From Gammaproteobacteria bacterium (GTDB lineage: Bacteria; Pseudomonadota; Gammaproteobacteria; Xanthomonadales; Xanthomonadaceae): DNA of 36,525 nt. Location: contig JAPLSI010000237.1 of NCBI GenBank assembly GCA_026398715.1, positions 1-36,525 of the forward strand. The letters run 5' to 3'. Position numbers and translations under genes: made by a program. Shown here in pieces: positions 6,689 to 14,780 of the stretch (positions are counted from its first letter, which is position 1; each line of letters begins with the position of its first letter). The notes beneath the pieces were generated by a model. The model worked only from the letters and a program-made list of their open reading frames with translations. It was not told the DNA's origin and made no database searches.

Positions 6689-9600
6689 CAGCTCGCTCCT
6701 CGCGCCGCCGCGGCATCTGCCGCCGCTTCCACCGATACGCCGTGCCGGTCACGCGCGATCAGCACGTACACCACCGGCACCACGAACAGCGTCAGCAAGG
6801 TGCCGAAGCTCATGCCGCCCACGATAACCCAGCCGATCTGGTGACGCGCTTCCGCGCCTGCGCCTGCCGCCAGGGCCAGCGGCACCGAACCGAGCACCAT
6901 TGCGCCGGTGGTCATCAGGATCGGGCGCAGGCGCAGACCCGCCGCTTCCAGCGCGGCCTGGGCCTTGCTCCGACCCTTTTCCTGCAACTGGTTGGCAAAT
7001 TCCACGATCAGGATGCCGTGCTTCGAGATCAGGCCGATCAGCGTCACCACGCCGATCTGCGTATAGATATTCCACGACCCCACCGTGTGCCACAGCTTCA
7101 GGTCGGCGCCGATGTTCAACAACACCAGGCAGGCGAAGGCGCCGAACACCGCCAGCGGCACCGACACCAGGATCACCACCGGGTCGATGAAACTCTCGAA
7201 CTGCGCAGCCAGCACCAGGTAGATGAAGGCCAGCGCCAGCAGCAGCATCACCATCGCGCTGGAACCTGATTCGCGGAATTCGCGCGACTGGCCGGCCAGG
7301 TCGTACTGCGCGCCCGGCGCTACTTCCTGCAGGGCGTTCTCCATCCAGTCCAGGGCCTCGCCTTGCGAATAACCCGGCGCCAGGCCGGCGCTGATGGTCG
7401 CGGCGCGCAACTTGTTGAAGTGGTTCAACTCTTTCGCGGCAACCGTTTCGCGCACGGTCGCCACGTTGTCGAGCTGCACCATGCTGCCATCACCACCCTT
7501 GATGAAGATGTTCGACAGGTCTTCGGGCGTGCGCCGCGCATCGTCGGCGACCTGCACGATAACGTCGTATTGCTCCGAGCCTTTCTTGAAGCGCGTGACG
7601 CGCCGTCCGCCCAGCATCGTTTCCAGCGTCCTGCCCACGGCCGTCACGCTGGTGCCGATGGACGCGATCTTGTCGCGATTGAGTTCGACGCGCAGCTCGG
7701 GCTTGTTCAACTTCAGGTCGGAATCGGGGTTGGTCAGCTGCGGGTTTTCCGCAATCTTGACCAGCATGTTCTTGACCAGGCCATCCAGGTCCTCCCAGGT
7801 GCCCGTGGTCTGCACCACGAAACTCACCGGCTGGCCGAAGCCACCCTGCAGCGGCGGCGGCGTCCCCGGGAATGCCCTCACGCCGGTAATGCCCCCAAAG
7901 GCCGGGAACAGCGAATCGGCCACTTCCTGGGACGTGCGGTCACGTTCGGACCAGTCCTTCAGCCGCAGGAAACCGATGGCCGAGGTCACGCCGTTGAAGC
8001 CGATGATCTCGAAGAAGCGCTCCCTCTCCGGAATCTTCCGGAACGCATCCTCCATCTGCTTGGCATACTTGTCGGTGTAGTCGATGGTCGCGCCCTCCGG
8101 CGCGGACGCGGACCCGATCACCAGGCCCTGGTCTTCGGCCGGCGCCAGTTCGTTGGGCAGCATGCGCCACAACAAGAACACACCAACCAGCACCAGGCCC
8201 GCCATGCCGATCACGATGCCGCCGTGCGACAGGACTTTTTTCAGCGTATTGGAATAGGCCTTGTCCAGGCCGCGCAGGATGCGCTCGCCCATTTCGTACA
8301 TCTGGCCGTGCTTCTTTTCATGCCGCAACAGGCGCGAACTCATCATCGGCGACAGCGTCAGGGCAGTGAAGCCCGACACCAGCACCGCGCCGGCGAGCGT
8401 CAGGGCGAACTCGACGAACAACTTGCCGCTGCGACCGGTCGAGAAGGCGAACGGCACGTACACCGCCGCCAGCGTCATGGTCATGGCGATGATGGCAAAA
8501 CCAATTTCGCGGCTGCCCTTGAACGCCGCTTCCATCGGCGGCATGCCGTTCTCGACATTGCGGTAGATGTTTTCCAGCATGACGATCGCATCGTCCACCA
8601 CCAAACCAATGGCCAGCACCATCGCCAGCAGGCTGAGCGTGTTGATGGTGAAGCCAAGCAAATACATGATCGCGAACGCGCCCACCAGCGACACCGGGAT
8701 GGTCACCAGCGGCACCAGCACCGCGCGCCAGCTGCGCAGGAACAGGAAGATCACCAGCACCACCAGCACCACGGCGATGCCAACGGTCACATACACCTCG
8801 TGGATGGATTTGGAGATGAACACCGTCGAGTCGTAGGCAATCTCGACCTTCATGCCCTTGGGCAGGGTGCGGGTGAGCTGCGGCAGCATCACCTTCAGCG
8901 CTTCGGAAATTTCCAGCGGATTTGCGACGGCCTGCTTGACGATGCCGAGCGGAATGGCGTTGTTGCCGTTGAAGCGCGCACGGAATCGCGATGAATCCGC
9001 GCCGAGTTCGACCTTCGCCACGTCGCCCAGGCGCACCAGGTAGCCGGCGGTACGCGCCAGGACGATCTTCTCGAATTCCGCCGGCGTACGCAGGTCGGTC
9101 TGCGACAGCACGGTGAACTCGCGCTGTCGGCTCTCGACGCGACCTGCGGGAATTTCAACATTCTGCGCGCGCAGCGCGGCTTCGACCTCGGCCGGCGTGA
9201 TCGACACGGCCGCCATCTTTTCAGGATCCAGCCAGACCCGCATGGCATAGCGATTGCCGTAGACCTGCGCCTGGGCGACGCCCGGGATGTTCTGCACCCG
9301 GTCCTTCACCACGCGATTGGCGTAGTCGGCGATCTCGATCAACGAATGCCGGTCGGACGAAAACGCCAGGTAGATGATCGGCTGCGCATCGGCTTCCTGC
9401 TTCTGCACGATCGGTTCGTTCGCTTCATCGGGCAGCGCGCCGCGCGCCTGCGCCACGCGATCGCGCACGTCGGACGCTGCGGCATCGGCATCGCGGTCCA
9501 GGCGGAAGCGCACCGTCACCTGGCTCGATTCGGCGCGGCTCACCGACTGGATGAAGTCGATGCCTTCGATGCCCGACAGCGCGTCTTCGATGGGCTTGGT

Positions 9601-9789
9601 GATCTGCGATTCGATCACCTGCGCGTTGGCGCCCGGATAACCGGTGGCGACCGTCACTACCGGAACATCGACATTCGGGATCAGGCGCACGGCGAGCCGG
9701 TCGTAGCAGATCAGGCCGACCAGCAGGATCACCAGGTTCATTACCGTCGCCAGTACCGGGCGACGGATCGACATTTCTGACAGGACCAT
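6688..9789 (-). CDS. RND (HAE1/AcrB-type) efflux pump inner-membrane subunit
   Basis: A 1033-residue resistance-nodulation-division permease of full family length. It begins MVLSEMSIRRPVLATV, the usual start of this branch. Two halves are seen, each with six membrane helices and a large periplasmic loop. The TM4 proton-relay pair Asp399-Asp400 is in AIGLVVDDAIVM. It should act as a trimer that captures substrates from the periplasm and drives them out using proton motive force. Its ATG overlaps the adaptor stop codon (TAATG, 9787-9791) and its stop overlaps the channel start. No outer-membrane factor gene is in the window, so a TolC-like channel elsewhere must serve. Substrate range cannot be read from the sequence. 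Confidence 0.95.
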   Translation of the reverse strand: MVLSEMSIRRPVLATVMNLVILLVGLICYDRLAVRLIPNVDVPVVTVATGYPGANAQVIESQITKPIEDALSGIEGIDFIQSVSRAESSQVTVRFRLDRDADAAASDVRDRVAQARGALPDEANEPIVQKQEADAQPIIYLAFSSDRHSLIEIADYANRVVKDRVQNIPGVAQAQVYGNRYAMRVWLDPEKMAAVSITPAEVEAALRAQNVEIPAGRVESRQREFTVLSQTDLRTPAEFEKIVLARTAGYLVRLGDVAKVELGADSSRFRARFNGNNAIPLGIVKQAVANPLEISEALKVMLPQLTRTLPKGMKVEIAYDSTVFISKSIHEVYVTVGIAVVLVVLVIFLFLRSWRAVLVPLVTIPVSLVGAFAIMYLLGFTINTLSLLAMVLAIGLVVDDAIVMLENIYRNVENGMPPMEAAFKGSREIGFAIIAMTMTLAAVYVPFAFSTGRSGKLFVEFALTLAGAVLVSGFTALTLSPMMSSRLLRHEKKHGQMYEMGERILRGLDKAYSNTLKKVLSHGGIVIGMAGLVLVGVFLLWRMLPNELAPAEDQGLVIGSASAPEGATIDYTDKYAKQMEDAFRKIPERERFFEIIGFNGVTSAIGFLRLKDWSERDRTSQEVADSLFPAFGGITGVRAFPGTPPPLQGGFGQPVSFVVQTTGTWEDLDGLVKNMLVKIAENPQLTNPDSDLKLNKPELRVELNRDKIASIGTSVTAVGRTLETMLGGRRVTRFKKGSEQYDVIVQVADDARRTPEDLSNIFIKGGDGSMVQLDNVATVRETVAAKELNHFNKLRAATISAGLAPGYSQGEALDWMENALQEVAPGAQYDLAGQSREFRESGSSAMVMLLLALAFIYLVLAAQFESFIDPVVILVSVPLAVFGAFACLVLLNIGADLKLWHTVGSWNIYTQIGVVTLIGLISKHGILIVEFANQLQEKGRSKAQAALEAAGLRLRPILMTTGAMVLGSVPLALAAGAGAEARHQIGWVIVGGMSFGTLLTLFVVPVVYVLIARDRHGVSVEAAADAAAARGAS

Positions 9790-10877
9790 TACGGTTTTTC
9801 CGAGGCGGGCTGCGTCTTCACTTTGGCGCCGTCGCGCAGCTTCAGCTGGCCGGTGACGACGACTTCATCGCCGTCCTTCAGGCCGGAGGTGACTTCCACC
9901 AGGCCGGGCTGGCGCATGCCCAGGGTTACCGGCACCAATTTGGCGATGCCGCCGGTGACGACGTACACCATCTTCTGTTCGCCGCTCGGCCAGATCGCCT
10001 GCTCGGGCACCAGCAGCGCACGTGCGTTGGTGGCAAGCGTGATGCGCGCGCGCGCCGACATGCCCGGCCGCAACTTGCGGTCCGGATTCTCGAGCCGCGC
10101 GCGCAGGGCGACGCTGCGTCCGCCGGCATCCACCGTCGGCGCGATGGCCACTACCGTTGCCGAGAAGATTTCATCGCGGTAGGCGTCCACGCCGAAGTCG
10201 AGCTTCTGCCCGACCGCCAGGCTCGACAACACGACTTCAGGCGCACGCATGTCCAACTCGATCGGGTCGAGCCGAACCAGTTGCACGAGTTCCTGGCCGA
10301 CGTTTACGTAATCGCCTTCGCTGACGGTGCGCAGGCCGGTGACGCCGGAAAACGGCGCCTTGATTTGCGTCTTCGACAGACGCGTCTGTGCCGATGCCGA
10401 TCGCGCCTGGTTCACGGCCAACTCGGCCTGGGTGGTGTCGAGGTCGGACTTGGCGATCAACTGGCGACCGGCGAGCTCGTTGGCGCGGGTGTAGGCGCGC
10501 TTGCTGTTTTGCAGGTTGGCATTGGCCTCGTTGAGGTCGGCACGCGTCAGCGCATCGTCCAGCGTGAACAACAACGCGCCAGCCGCGACGTTCTCACCTT
10601 CCGCGAAGTGGATCTTCTGGATGCGGCCAGCCACTTCGGGGCGGACGACAATCGATTCATCGGCGCGCAGCGTGGCCACGGTCTCGAACTGGTTGGGCAG
10701 GCTGCTCGTGCGCACGCGAACCGTTTCCACCGCAGTGGGTTGCATGCCACCCGGCGGGCCACCCTGCCCGGCCGCGCCGCCCGGTACGTCCTGTCCGTTG
10801 GCGAAGAAAATCCGATATCCCGCGAAAGCCAGCAGCAACGCGCCGGCGATGATCAGGAGAGGAATGAATCGACGCAT
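9789..10877 (-). CDS. RND efflux periplasmic adaptor (membrane fusion protein)
   Basis: A 362-residue adaptor. One N-terminal membrane anchor (about residues 4-25) is followed by a Gly/Pro-rich linker, a biotinyl-lipoyl-like domain (VRPEVAGRIQKIHFAEGENV), a coiled-coil hairpin (about 105-165), the second lipoyl half (IKAPFSGVTGLRTVSEGDYV), a beta-barrel, and a membrane-proximal domain. It bridges the RND pump to an outer-membrane channel. A TTG start two codons earlier (10883) is possible, but the ATG at 10875-10877 has AAGGG seven bases upstream. The gene is the first of the adaptor-pump-channel operon and has its own promoter-operator region (10915-10927). bioD lies 83 bp upstream on the same strand. 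Confidence 0.93.
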   Translation of the reverse strand: MRRFIPLLIIAGALLLAFAGYRIFFANGQDVPGGAAGQGGPPGGMQPTAVETVRVRTSSLPNQFETVATLRADESIVVRPEVAGRIQKIHFAEGENVAAGALLFTLDDALTRADLNEANANLQNSKRAYTRANELAGRQLIAKSDLDTTQAELAVNQARSASAQTRLSKTQIKAPFSGVTGLRTVSEGDYVNVGQELVQLVRLDPIELDMRAPEVVLSSLAVGQKLDFGVDAYRDEIFSATVVAIAPTVDAGGRSVALRARLENPDRKLRPGMSARARITLATNARALLVPEQAIWPSGEQKMVYVVTGGIAKLVPVTLGMRQPGLVEVTSGLKDGDEVVVTGQLKLRDGAKVKTQPASEKP

Positions 10878-10914
10878 GCGCAAGCCCTTGGCGGTTGGGC
10901 GTTTGGCCCGAAAG

Positions 10915-10927
10915 ACTGATCAGTATA
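10915..10927 (-). promoter_or_regulatory. operator-like palindrome overlapping -10 of the RND operon
   Basis: A perfect 10-bp palindrome ACTGATCAGT (10915-10924) overlaps a -10 hexamer TATACT read on the minus strand (10922-10927). Transcription would start about 38 bases before the adaptor ATG. No good -35 is visible, which is typical of promoters with an activator or a weak basal level. Palindromes of this type at efflux promoters are often TetR-family operators (inference). No tetR gene is in the window. Confidence 0.45.
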
Positions 10928-10960
10928 GTAATTCCCGACGCCGACAGAACCTGCCGGAAG

Positions 10961-11650
10961 TCAGACCAATGCAACCGGCAACACCAGGCGCGCACCGAGC
11001 TCGGGATCGAAGGGCTCGGCGTTCCATGGCAGCCAGCCCAGGCAGGGCGACGCCAGGGACGAACGCAGCAGCACCTTGTACTCGGCCGCCCTCGGAAAGT
11101 CGGGCTCGACCGCGTTGCCGATCCAGCCGGCAATCGGCAACCCGTCGCCCAGGATGGCTCGTTCAGTCAGGCGCGCGTGGCTGAGGCAACCGAGCCGCAG
11201 TCCGACCACCATGATCACCGACAGGTTCAGCGCCGATGCGAGCATGGCTTGCTCGAGCCCGTCGGCGAGCGGCGCCAGCCAGCCGCCAACGCCTTCCACC
11301 ACCATCGCATCGGCGCAAGGCGCCATCTGGCCGTAGGCCAGGGCAATGACGGGCAGGCTGACGGAAATGCCGGCATCGGCAGCGGCTATTTGCGGCGCCG
11401 TGGGCTCGGGCAGCGCGAACGGATTGTGCAGGCCGTAGAAGTGGGCAGGCCCGCTTGCAGCCTGCAACGCGAGCGCGTCGTCGTTGCGCCAACCCTCGTT
11501 GGTCATCGTGCAGCCACTGGCCACCGGCTTCATGCCCGTGGCGCGCTGGCCATTGCGCGCGAAGGCGTGAAGCAGCGCCACGCTGGCCACTGTCTTGCCA
11601 ATGCCGGTGTCGGTGCCGGTCAGATAGAAACCGCGCGCAAGGCCGTCCAT
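10961..11650 (-). CDS. bioD: dethiobiotin synthetase
   Basis: A 229-residue P-loop enzyme. The signature TGTDTGIGKT is at residues 11-20, the substrate-binding Lys is in GMKPVASG, and the second nucleotide loop reads VVEGVGGWLAP. BioD closes the ureido ring of biotin by ATP-dependent carboxylation of 7,8-diaminopelargonate, the step before BioB. Length and motifs are normal. It stands apart from other biotin genes here, as is common in Xanthomonadales. It is divergent from the msrC-like gene across 62 bp, and 83 bp upstream of the efflux operon, which appears to have its own promoter. Confidence 0.95.
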   Translation of the reverse strand: MDGLARGFYLTGTDTGIGKTVASVALLHAFARNGQRATGMKPVASGCTMTNEGWRNDDALALQAASGPAHFYGLHNPFALPEPTAPQIAAADAGISVSLPVIALAYGQMAPCADAMVVEGVGGWLAPLADGLEQAMLASALNLSVIMVVGLRLGCLSHARLTERAILGDGLPIAGWIGNAVEPDFPRAAEYKVLLRSSLASPCLGWLPWNAEPFDPELGARLVLPVALV

Positions 11651-11712
11651 GCGCTCAGTCTAGCAGCGGCTCGCGCTGGTACACTGGCGGCCCACCGCGG
11701 AAACCGCCCCCC

Positions 11713-12195
11713 ATGTTCGACACGGCCGCCCTGTCAGGCAGCAAGACCGAGCAATACGCCGAACTCGCCGCCCAGGCGCGCGGCCTGCTCGCGGGCGAAC
11801 GCGACCGCACCGCAAATGCCGCCAACCTGTCTTCGCTGGTTTTCCATGCGCTGCCCGAACTCAATTGGGCCGGGTTCTATTTTTATGACGGCGCTGAGCT
11901 GGTGGTCGGTCCCTTCCAGGGTCGTCCCGCCTGCGTGCGTATCGCCCTGGGCAAGGGCGTGTGCGGCACCGCGGCCATGTTGCGGCTGACCCAGCGCGTG
12001 GCCGACGTGGAAGAATTCCCCGGGCACATCCCCTGCGATTCCGCATCGCGTTCCGAACTGGTGGTGCCCTTGTTCGAGGGCGACCAGCTGGTCGGCGTGT
12101 TCGACCTCGACAGCCCCATCACCCACCGCTTCGACGCCGACGACCAAGCCGGTCTTGAAACCCTTGCCGGAATTTTCCTGGAGTCGATCCGATGA
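11713..12195 (+). CDS. msrC: free methionine-(R)-sulfoxide reductase (GAF domain)
   Basis: A 160-residue single GAF-domain protein. Three cysteines occur with the spacing of E. coli MsrC/YebR Cys84-Cys94-Cys118: here Cys74 (PACVRI), Cys84 (GKGVCGTA) and Cys108 (GHIPCDSAS). The enzyme reduces free methionine-R-sulfoxide through a disulfide cascade recycled by thioredoxin, as part of oxidative-damage repair in the cytoplasm. The frame extends upstream to 11455, but the ATG at 11713 gives the family length and N-terminus. The stop overlaps the next gene's start (ATGA, 12192-12195), so the two are translationally coupled. Confidence 0.93.
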   Translation: MFDTAALSGSKTEQYAELAAQARGLLAGERDRTANAANLSSLVFHALPELNWAGFYFYDGAELVVGPFQGRPACVRIALGKGVCGTAAMLRLTQRVADVEEFPGHIPCDSASRSELVVPLFEGDQLVGVFDLDSPITHRFDADDQAGLETLAGIFLESIR

Positions 12196-12578
12196 GCGAA
12201 AAACTACGCAACATCGGGCCCAAGTCCATGGCCTGGCTCCGCCAGACCGGCGTGCGCAGCCTTGACGACCTGAAATCCGTCGGTTCGCTCGCCGCATTCG
12301 TCCGCGTCAAGCGCGCCGGCTTCAAGCCCAGCCTGAATCTGTTGTATGCGCTGGAAGGCGCGATCCTCGATTGCCACTGGCAGGAAATTCCGGATGGCCG
12401 CCGCAGCGAACTGATCCTTGAAGCCGATGCGGCGGTTGCCTTGCTTCCGCAGCCCAAGGGCCGGCGCATGCCGGTCGCCGGGCCCGTCACCACGACGCGC
12501 AATGACGACGATTACCCGTCGTTGCCCGATTCCGATCCGTTCGAACCCGAAGAGTCGACCTCGTCCAGCGAGGAATGA
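12192..12578 (+). CDS. TfoX/Sxy C-terminal-domain protein
   Basis: A 128-residue protein. Residues 1-85 match the TfoX_C (Sxy C-terminal) domain: LRNIGPKSMAWLRQTGVRSL, then KRAGFKPSLNLLYALEGA and CHWQEIP. The TfoX N-terminal domain is absent, and the last 40 residues are acidic and probably disordered. In enteric bacteria and Haemophilus, full Sxy/TfoX works with CRP to switch on competence genes. Single-domain forms are common in Xanthomonadaceae and their role is unproven. The fold is a helix-hairpin-helix-like DNA or protein interaction module. It is coupled to the msrC gene by a 4-base overlap, and an MFS transporter gene starts 30 bp downstream. Confidence 0.85.
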   Translation: MSEKLRNIGPKSMAWLRQTGVRSLDDLKSVGSLAAFVRVKRAGFKPSLNLLYALEGAILDCHWQEIPDGRRSELILEADAAVALLPQPKGRRMPVAGPVTTTRNDDDYPSLPDSDPFEPEESTSSSEE

Positions 12579-12608
12579 CCGCGGACGCGACCTCCGGCAG
12601 CTGAGGGC

Positions 12609-13850
12609 ATGAACCAGACAAGACTCGGCCTGCGCGAAAACATCGGTCAGTTTTCCCTGCTGGTGCTGGTCAACGCCTTCGTTGGCGCGATGGTGGGCAT
12701 GGAGCGCTCCATCCTGCCCGCCATTGCCGAGCAGGAATTCCATCTGGTCGCCAAGACGGCGGTGCTTTCCTTCATCGTCGTATTCGGGCTGACCAAGGCA
12801 TTCACCAATTACCTGGCCGGCCGGCTGTCGGACCGCTTCGGACGCAGGCACGTGCTGATTGCAGGCTGGTGGGTCGCCGCGCCGGTGCCGTTCCTGCTGA
12901 TGTGGGCGCCGACCTGGAACTGGGTGCTGGCGGCGAACGCGTTGCTCGGCGTCAGCCAGGGCCTGACCTGGTCGACGACGGTCATCATGAAGATCGACCT
13001 GGCCGGTCCGCACAGGCGTGGACTCGCCATGGGCCTGAACGAATTCGCGGGCTACTTCGCAGTGGCGCTGAGTGCGCTCGCCACCGGCTACATCGCAGCG
13101 CGCTTCGGCCTGCGACCGGAACCTTTCTACCTTGGCGTGGGCTTCGTCGCGATCGGATTGCTGCTGTCGATCTTTGCCGTGCGCGAGACATCGCATCACG
13201 TTGCGCAGGAAGCGGCGATGCACGACGCAAGCAACGCCGCCTTGCAGCCGACGCAGCGCGAGATCTTCTGGCGCACCAGCCTGCGTGATCGCAACCTGTC
13301 CAGCATCAGCCAGGCCGGGCTGGTCAACAACTTGAACGACGGCATGGCCTGGGGTCTGTTTCCTATCGTCTTCGCGGCCGCGAGCATGGACCTCGCGCGC
13401 ATCGGCACGCTGGCCGCGCTGTATCCGGCGACCTGGGGCATCGGGCAATTGTTGACTGGCGCCTGGTCGGACCGCGTCGGCCGGAAATGGCTGATCGCCT
13501 GGGGCATGTGGGTGCAGGCGGTGGGCATCGTCGCCATCGCGATGGGAAATGATTTCGCCGTGTTCGCCTCGGGTGCGGTGCTGCTGGGGCTCGGCACGGC
13601 CATGGTGTATCCGACCCTGCTTGCCGCCATTGGCGATGTCGTGCATCCGGCGTGGCGCGCTTCCGCGGTGGGCGTTTACCGGTTCTGGCGCGACCTGGGT
13701 TATGCGGTCGGAGCGTTGCTGGCGGGAATTACCGCCGATCTGTTCGGGCTATCGGCAGCGATCTGGCTGGTCGCGGCGATGACGTTTGTCTCGGGCCTGA
13801 TCGTGGCTTTCAGGATGTCGGAAACGCGGGTGCCTTTGACGAAAATCTAG
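12609..13850 (+). CDS. MFS transporter
   Basis: A 413-residue protein with twelve predicted membrane helices. The major-facilitator A-motif LSDRFGRRHV lies in the loop between TM2 and TM3, with its second-half counterpart WSDRVGRKW. The overall form is that of a proton-coupled single-polypeptide exporter or uptake system. The sequence does not tell the substrate. It may be cotranscribed with the msrC-tfoX-like pair upstream (30-bp gap). Its TAG stop overlaps the stop of the convergent DUF3147 gene in a shared CTAG (13847-13850). Confidence 0.9.
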   Translation: MNQTRLGLRENIGQFSLLVLVNAFVGAMVGMERSILPAIAEQEFHLVAKTAVLSFIVVFGLTKAFTNYLAGRLSDRFGRRHVLIAGWWVAAPVPFLLMWAPTWNWVLAANALLGVSQGLTWSTTVIMKIDLAGPHRRGLAMGLNEFAGYFAVALSALATGYIAARFGLRPEPFYLGVGFVAIGLLLSIFAVRETSHHVAQEAAMHDASNAALQPTQREIFWRTSLRDRNLSSISQAGLVNNLNDGMAWGLFPIVFAAASMDLARIGTLAALYPATWGIGQLLTGAWSDRVGRKWLIAWGMWVQAVGIVAIAMGNDFAVFASGAVLLGLGTAMVYPTLLAAIGDVVHPAWRASAVGVYRFWRDLGYAVGALLAGITADLFGLSAAIWLVAAMTFVSGLIVAFRMSETRVPLTKI

Positions 13851-14194
13851 GCGCCGCGCCACGCGCGAAGCGCCAGCGCCATCGCCCCATAGGCGACGGC
13901 GGTTGCGGCGCTGGAAATGCCCAAGCTGGCCCAGAAATTCCAGCCATGCCGCAGCAACACGGGCAGCAGCAGGAACAACAGCAGCGACGGCAGCACCAGC
14001 CAGAAAATATCCGCGCTGAGCGCAGCCACTTTCTCGGTATCGCCGGTCTCGCGATACAACCACATGAAGGCCAGCAGGGACGTCACCGGCAAGGAGGCGA
14101 GCAGCGCGCCCAACAATGAGCTGCGACGGGCAATCTCCGACACGGCAGCGATCAGCAGCGCCGAAATCAATACCTTGACCAGGAACTGGGTCAT
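13847..14194 (-). CDS. DUF3147 family membrane protein
   Basis: A 115-residue integral membrane protein with four hydrophobic segments (about residues 5-20, 27-47, 62-82 and 88-110). It matches the pattern of DUF3147 proteins, with SLPVTSLLAFMWLYRETGD as the recognisable segment. Function is unknown and no catalytic residue is suggested. It is the last gene of a glmS-LOG-DUF3147 run on the minus strand, starting 3 bp after the LOG stop. Its own stop codon interlocks with that of the MFS gene on the other strand. Confidence 0.8.
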   Translation of the reverse strand: MTQFLVKVLISALLIAAVSEIARRSSLLGALLASLPVTSLLAFMWLYRETGDTEKVAALSADIFWLVLPSLLLFLLLPVLLRHGWNFWASLGISSAATAVAYGAMALALRAWRGA

Positions 14195-14197
14195 GCC

Positions 14198-14776
14198 TCA
14201 GCGCACGATCGCGTAGTCGCGCGCGTCTTCGCGCCACGGTGGCGTGGCGGCGATGGCAGGCAATACCTGTTCGGGCGCATCCACCAGCGACCACATCTGC
14301 GAATGTTCGGGGTTCAGGAAGCGCTCGTCGATGACATGCTGCAGGAAGGACTGCAGCGGCGAATAGAAATTGCGCGTGTTCAGCAGCAGGATCGGATTGA
14401 AATAAAGGCCGAGCCGCTTCAGCGTGATCGCCTCGAACAACTCCTCCAGCGTGCCGCAACCGCCTGGCAGCGCGACCACCGCATCGGAACCCGTCAGCAG
14501 CTTGTGCTTGCGCTCGCGCATGTCTTCCACCAGGTCCAGGTGGGTCAGGCCCGGATGGCCCCATTCCAGGTCGGCCATGAATTTCGGCAGGATGCCGACC
14601 ACCTCGCCGCCGCGCGACAGCGCGCCGTCGGCGAGCGAGCCCATCAGGCCCTGCGAACCGCCGCCATAGACGATGGTGCAGTGGTTGCTGGCCAGGGTTT
14701 CACCCAGCGCGCGGGCCGCTGCGTGGAATTCGGGAGCCGCCTGGGGGCTGGAAGCGGCATAGACGCAAATGCGCAT
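14198..14776 (-). CDS. LOG family nucleotide 5'-monophosphate phosphoribohydrolase
   Basis: A 192-residue Rossmann-fold protein of the TIGR00730/LOG family. The hallmark PGGCGTLEE begins at residue 104, and the upstream conserved MRERKHKL is at 87-94. The early glycine loop is VYGGGSQGLMG. Relatives cleave the N-glycosidic bond of cytokinin riboside monophosphates or of AMP and other nucleotides. Bacterial members are often annotated as lysine-decarboxylase-like, which is incorrect. The physiological substrate here is unknown. The ATG is 4 bp after the glmS stop, so the gene is almost certainly cotranscribed with glmS. Confidence 0.9.
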   Translation of the reverse strand: MRICVYAASSPQAAPEFHAAARALGETLASNHCTIVYGGGSQGLMGSLADGALSRGGEVVGILPKFMADLEWGHPGLTHLDLVEDMRERKHKLLTGSDAVVALPGGCGTLEELFEAITLKRLGLYFNPILLLNTRNFYSPLQSFLQHVIDERFLNPEHSQMWSLVDAPEQVLPAIAATPPWREDARDYAIVR

Positions 14777-14780
14777 GTGT

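Noticed and set aside
7363..8994. A 543-codon open frame antisense to the RND pump
   Set aside because: It is His/Gln/Arg-rich, with the composition expected of the reverse strand of a GC-rich membrane-protein gene. The opposite strand encodes a full RND protein.
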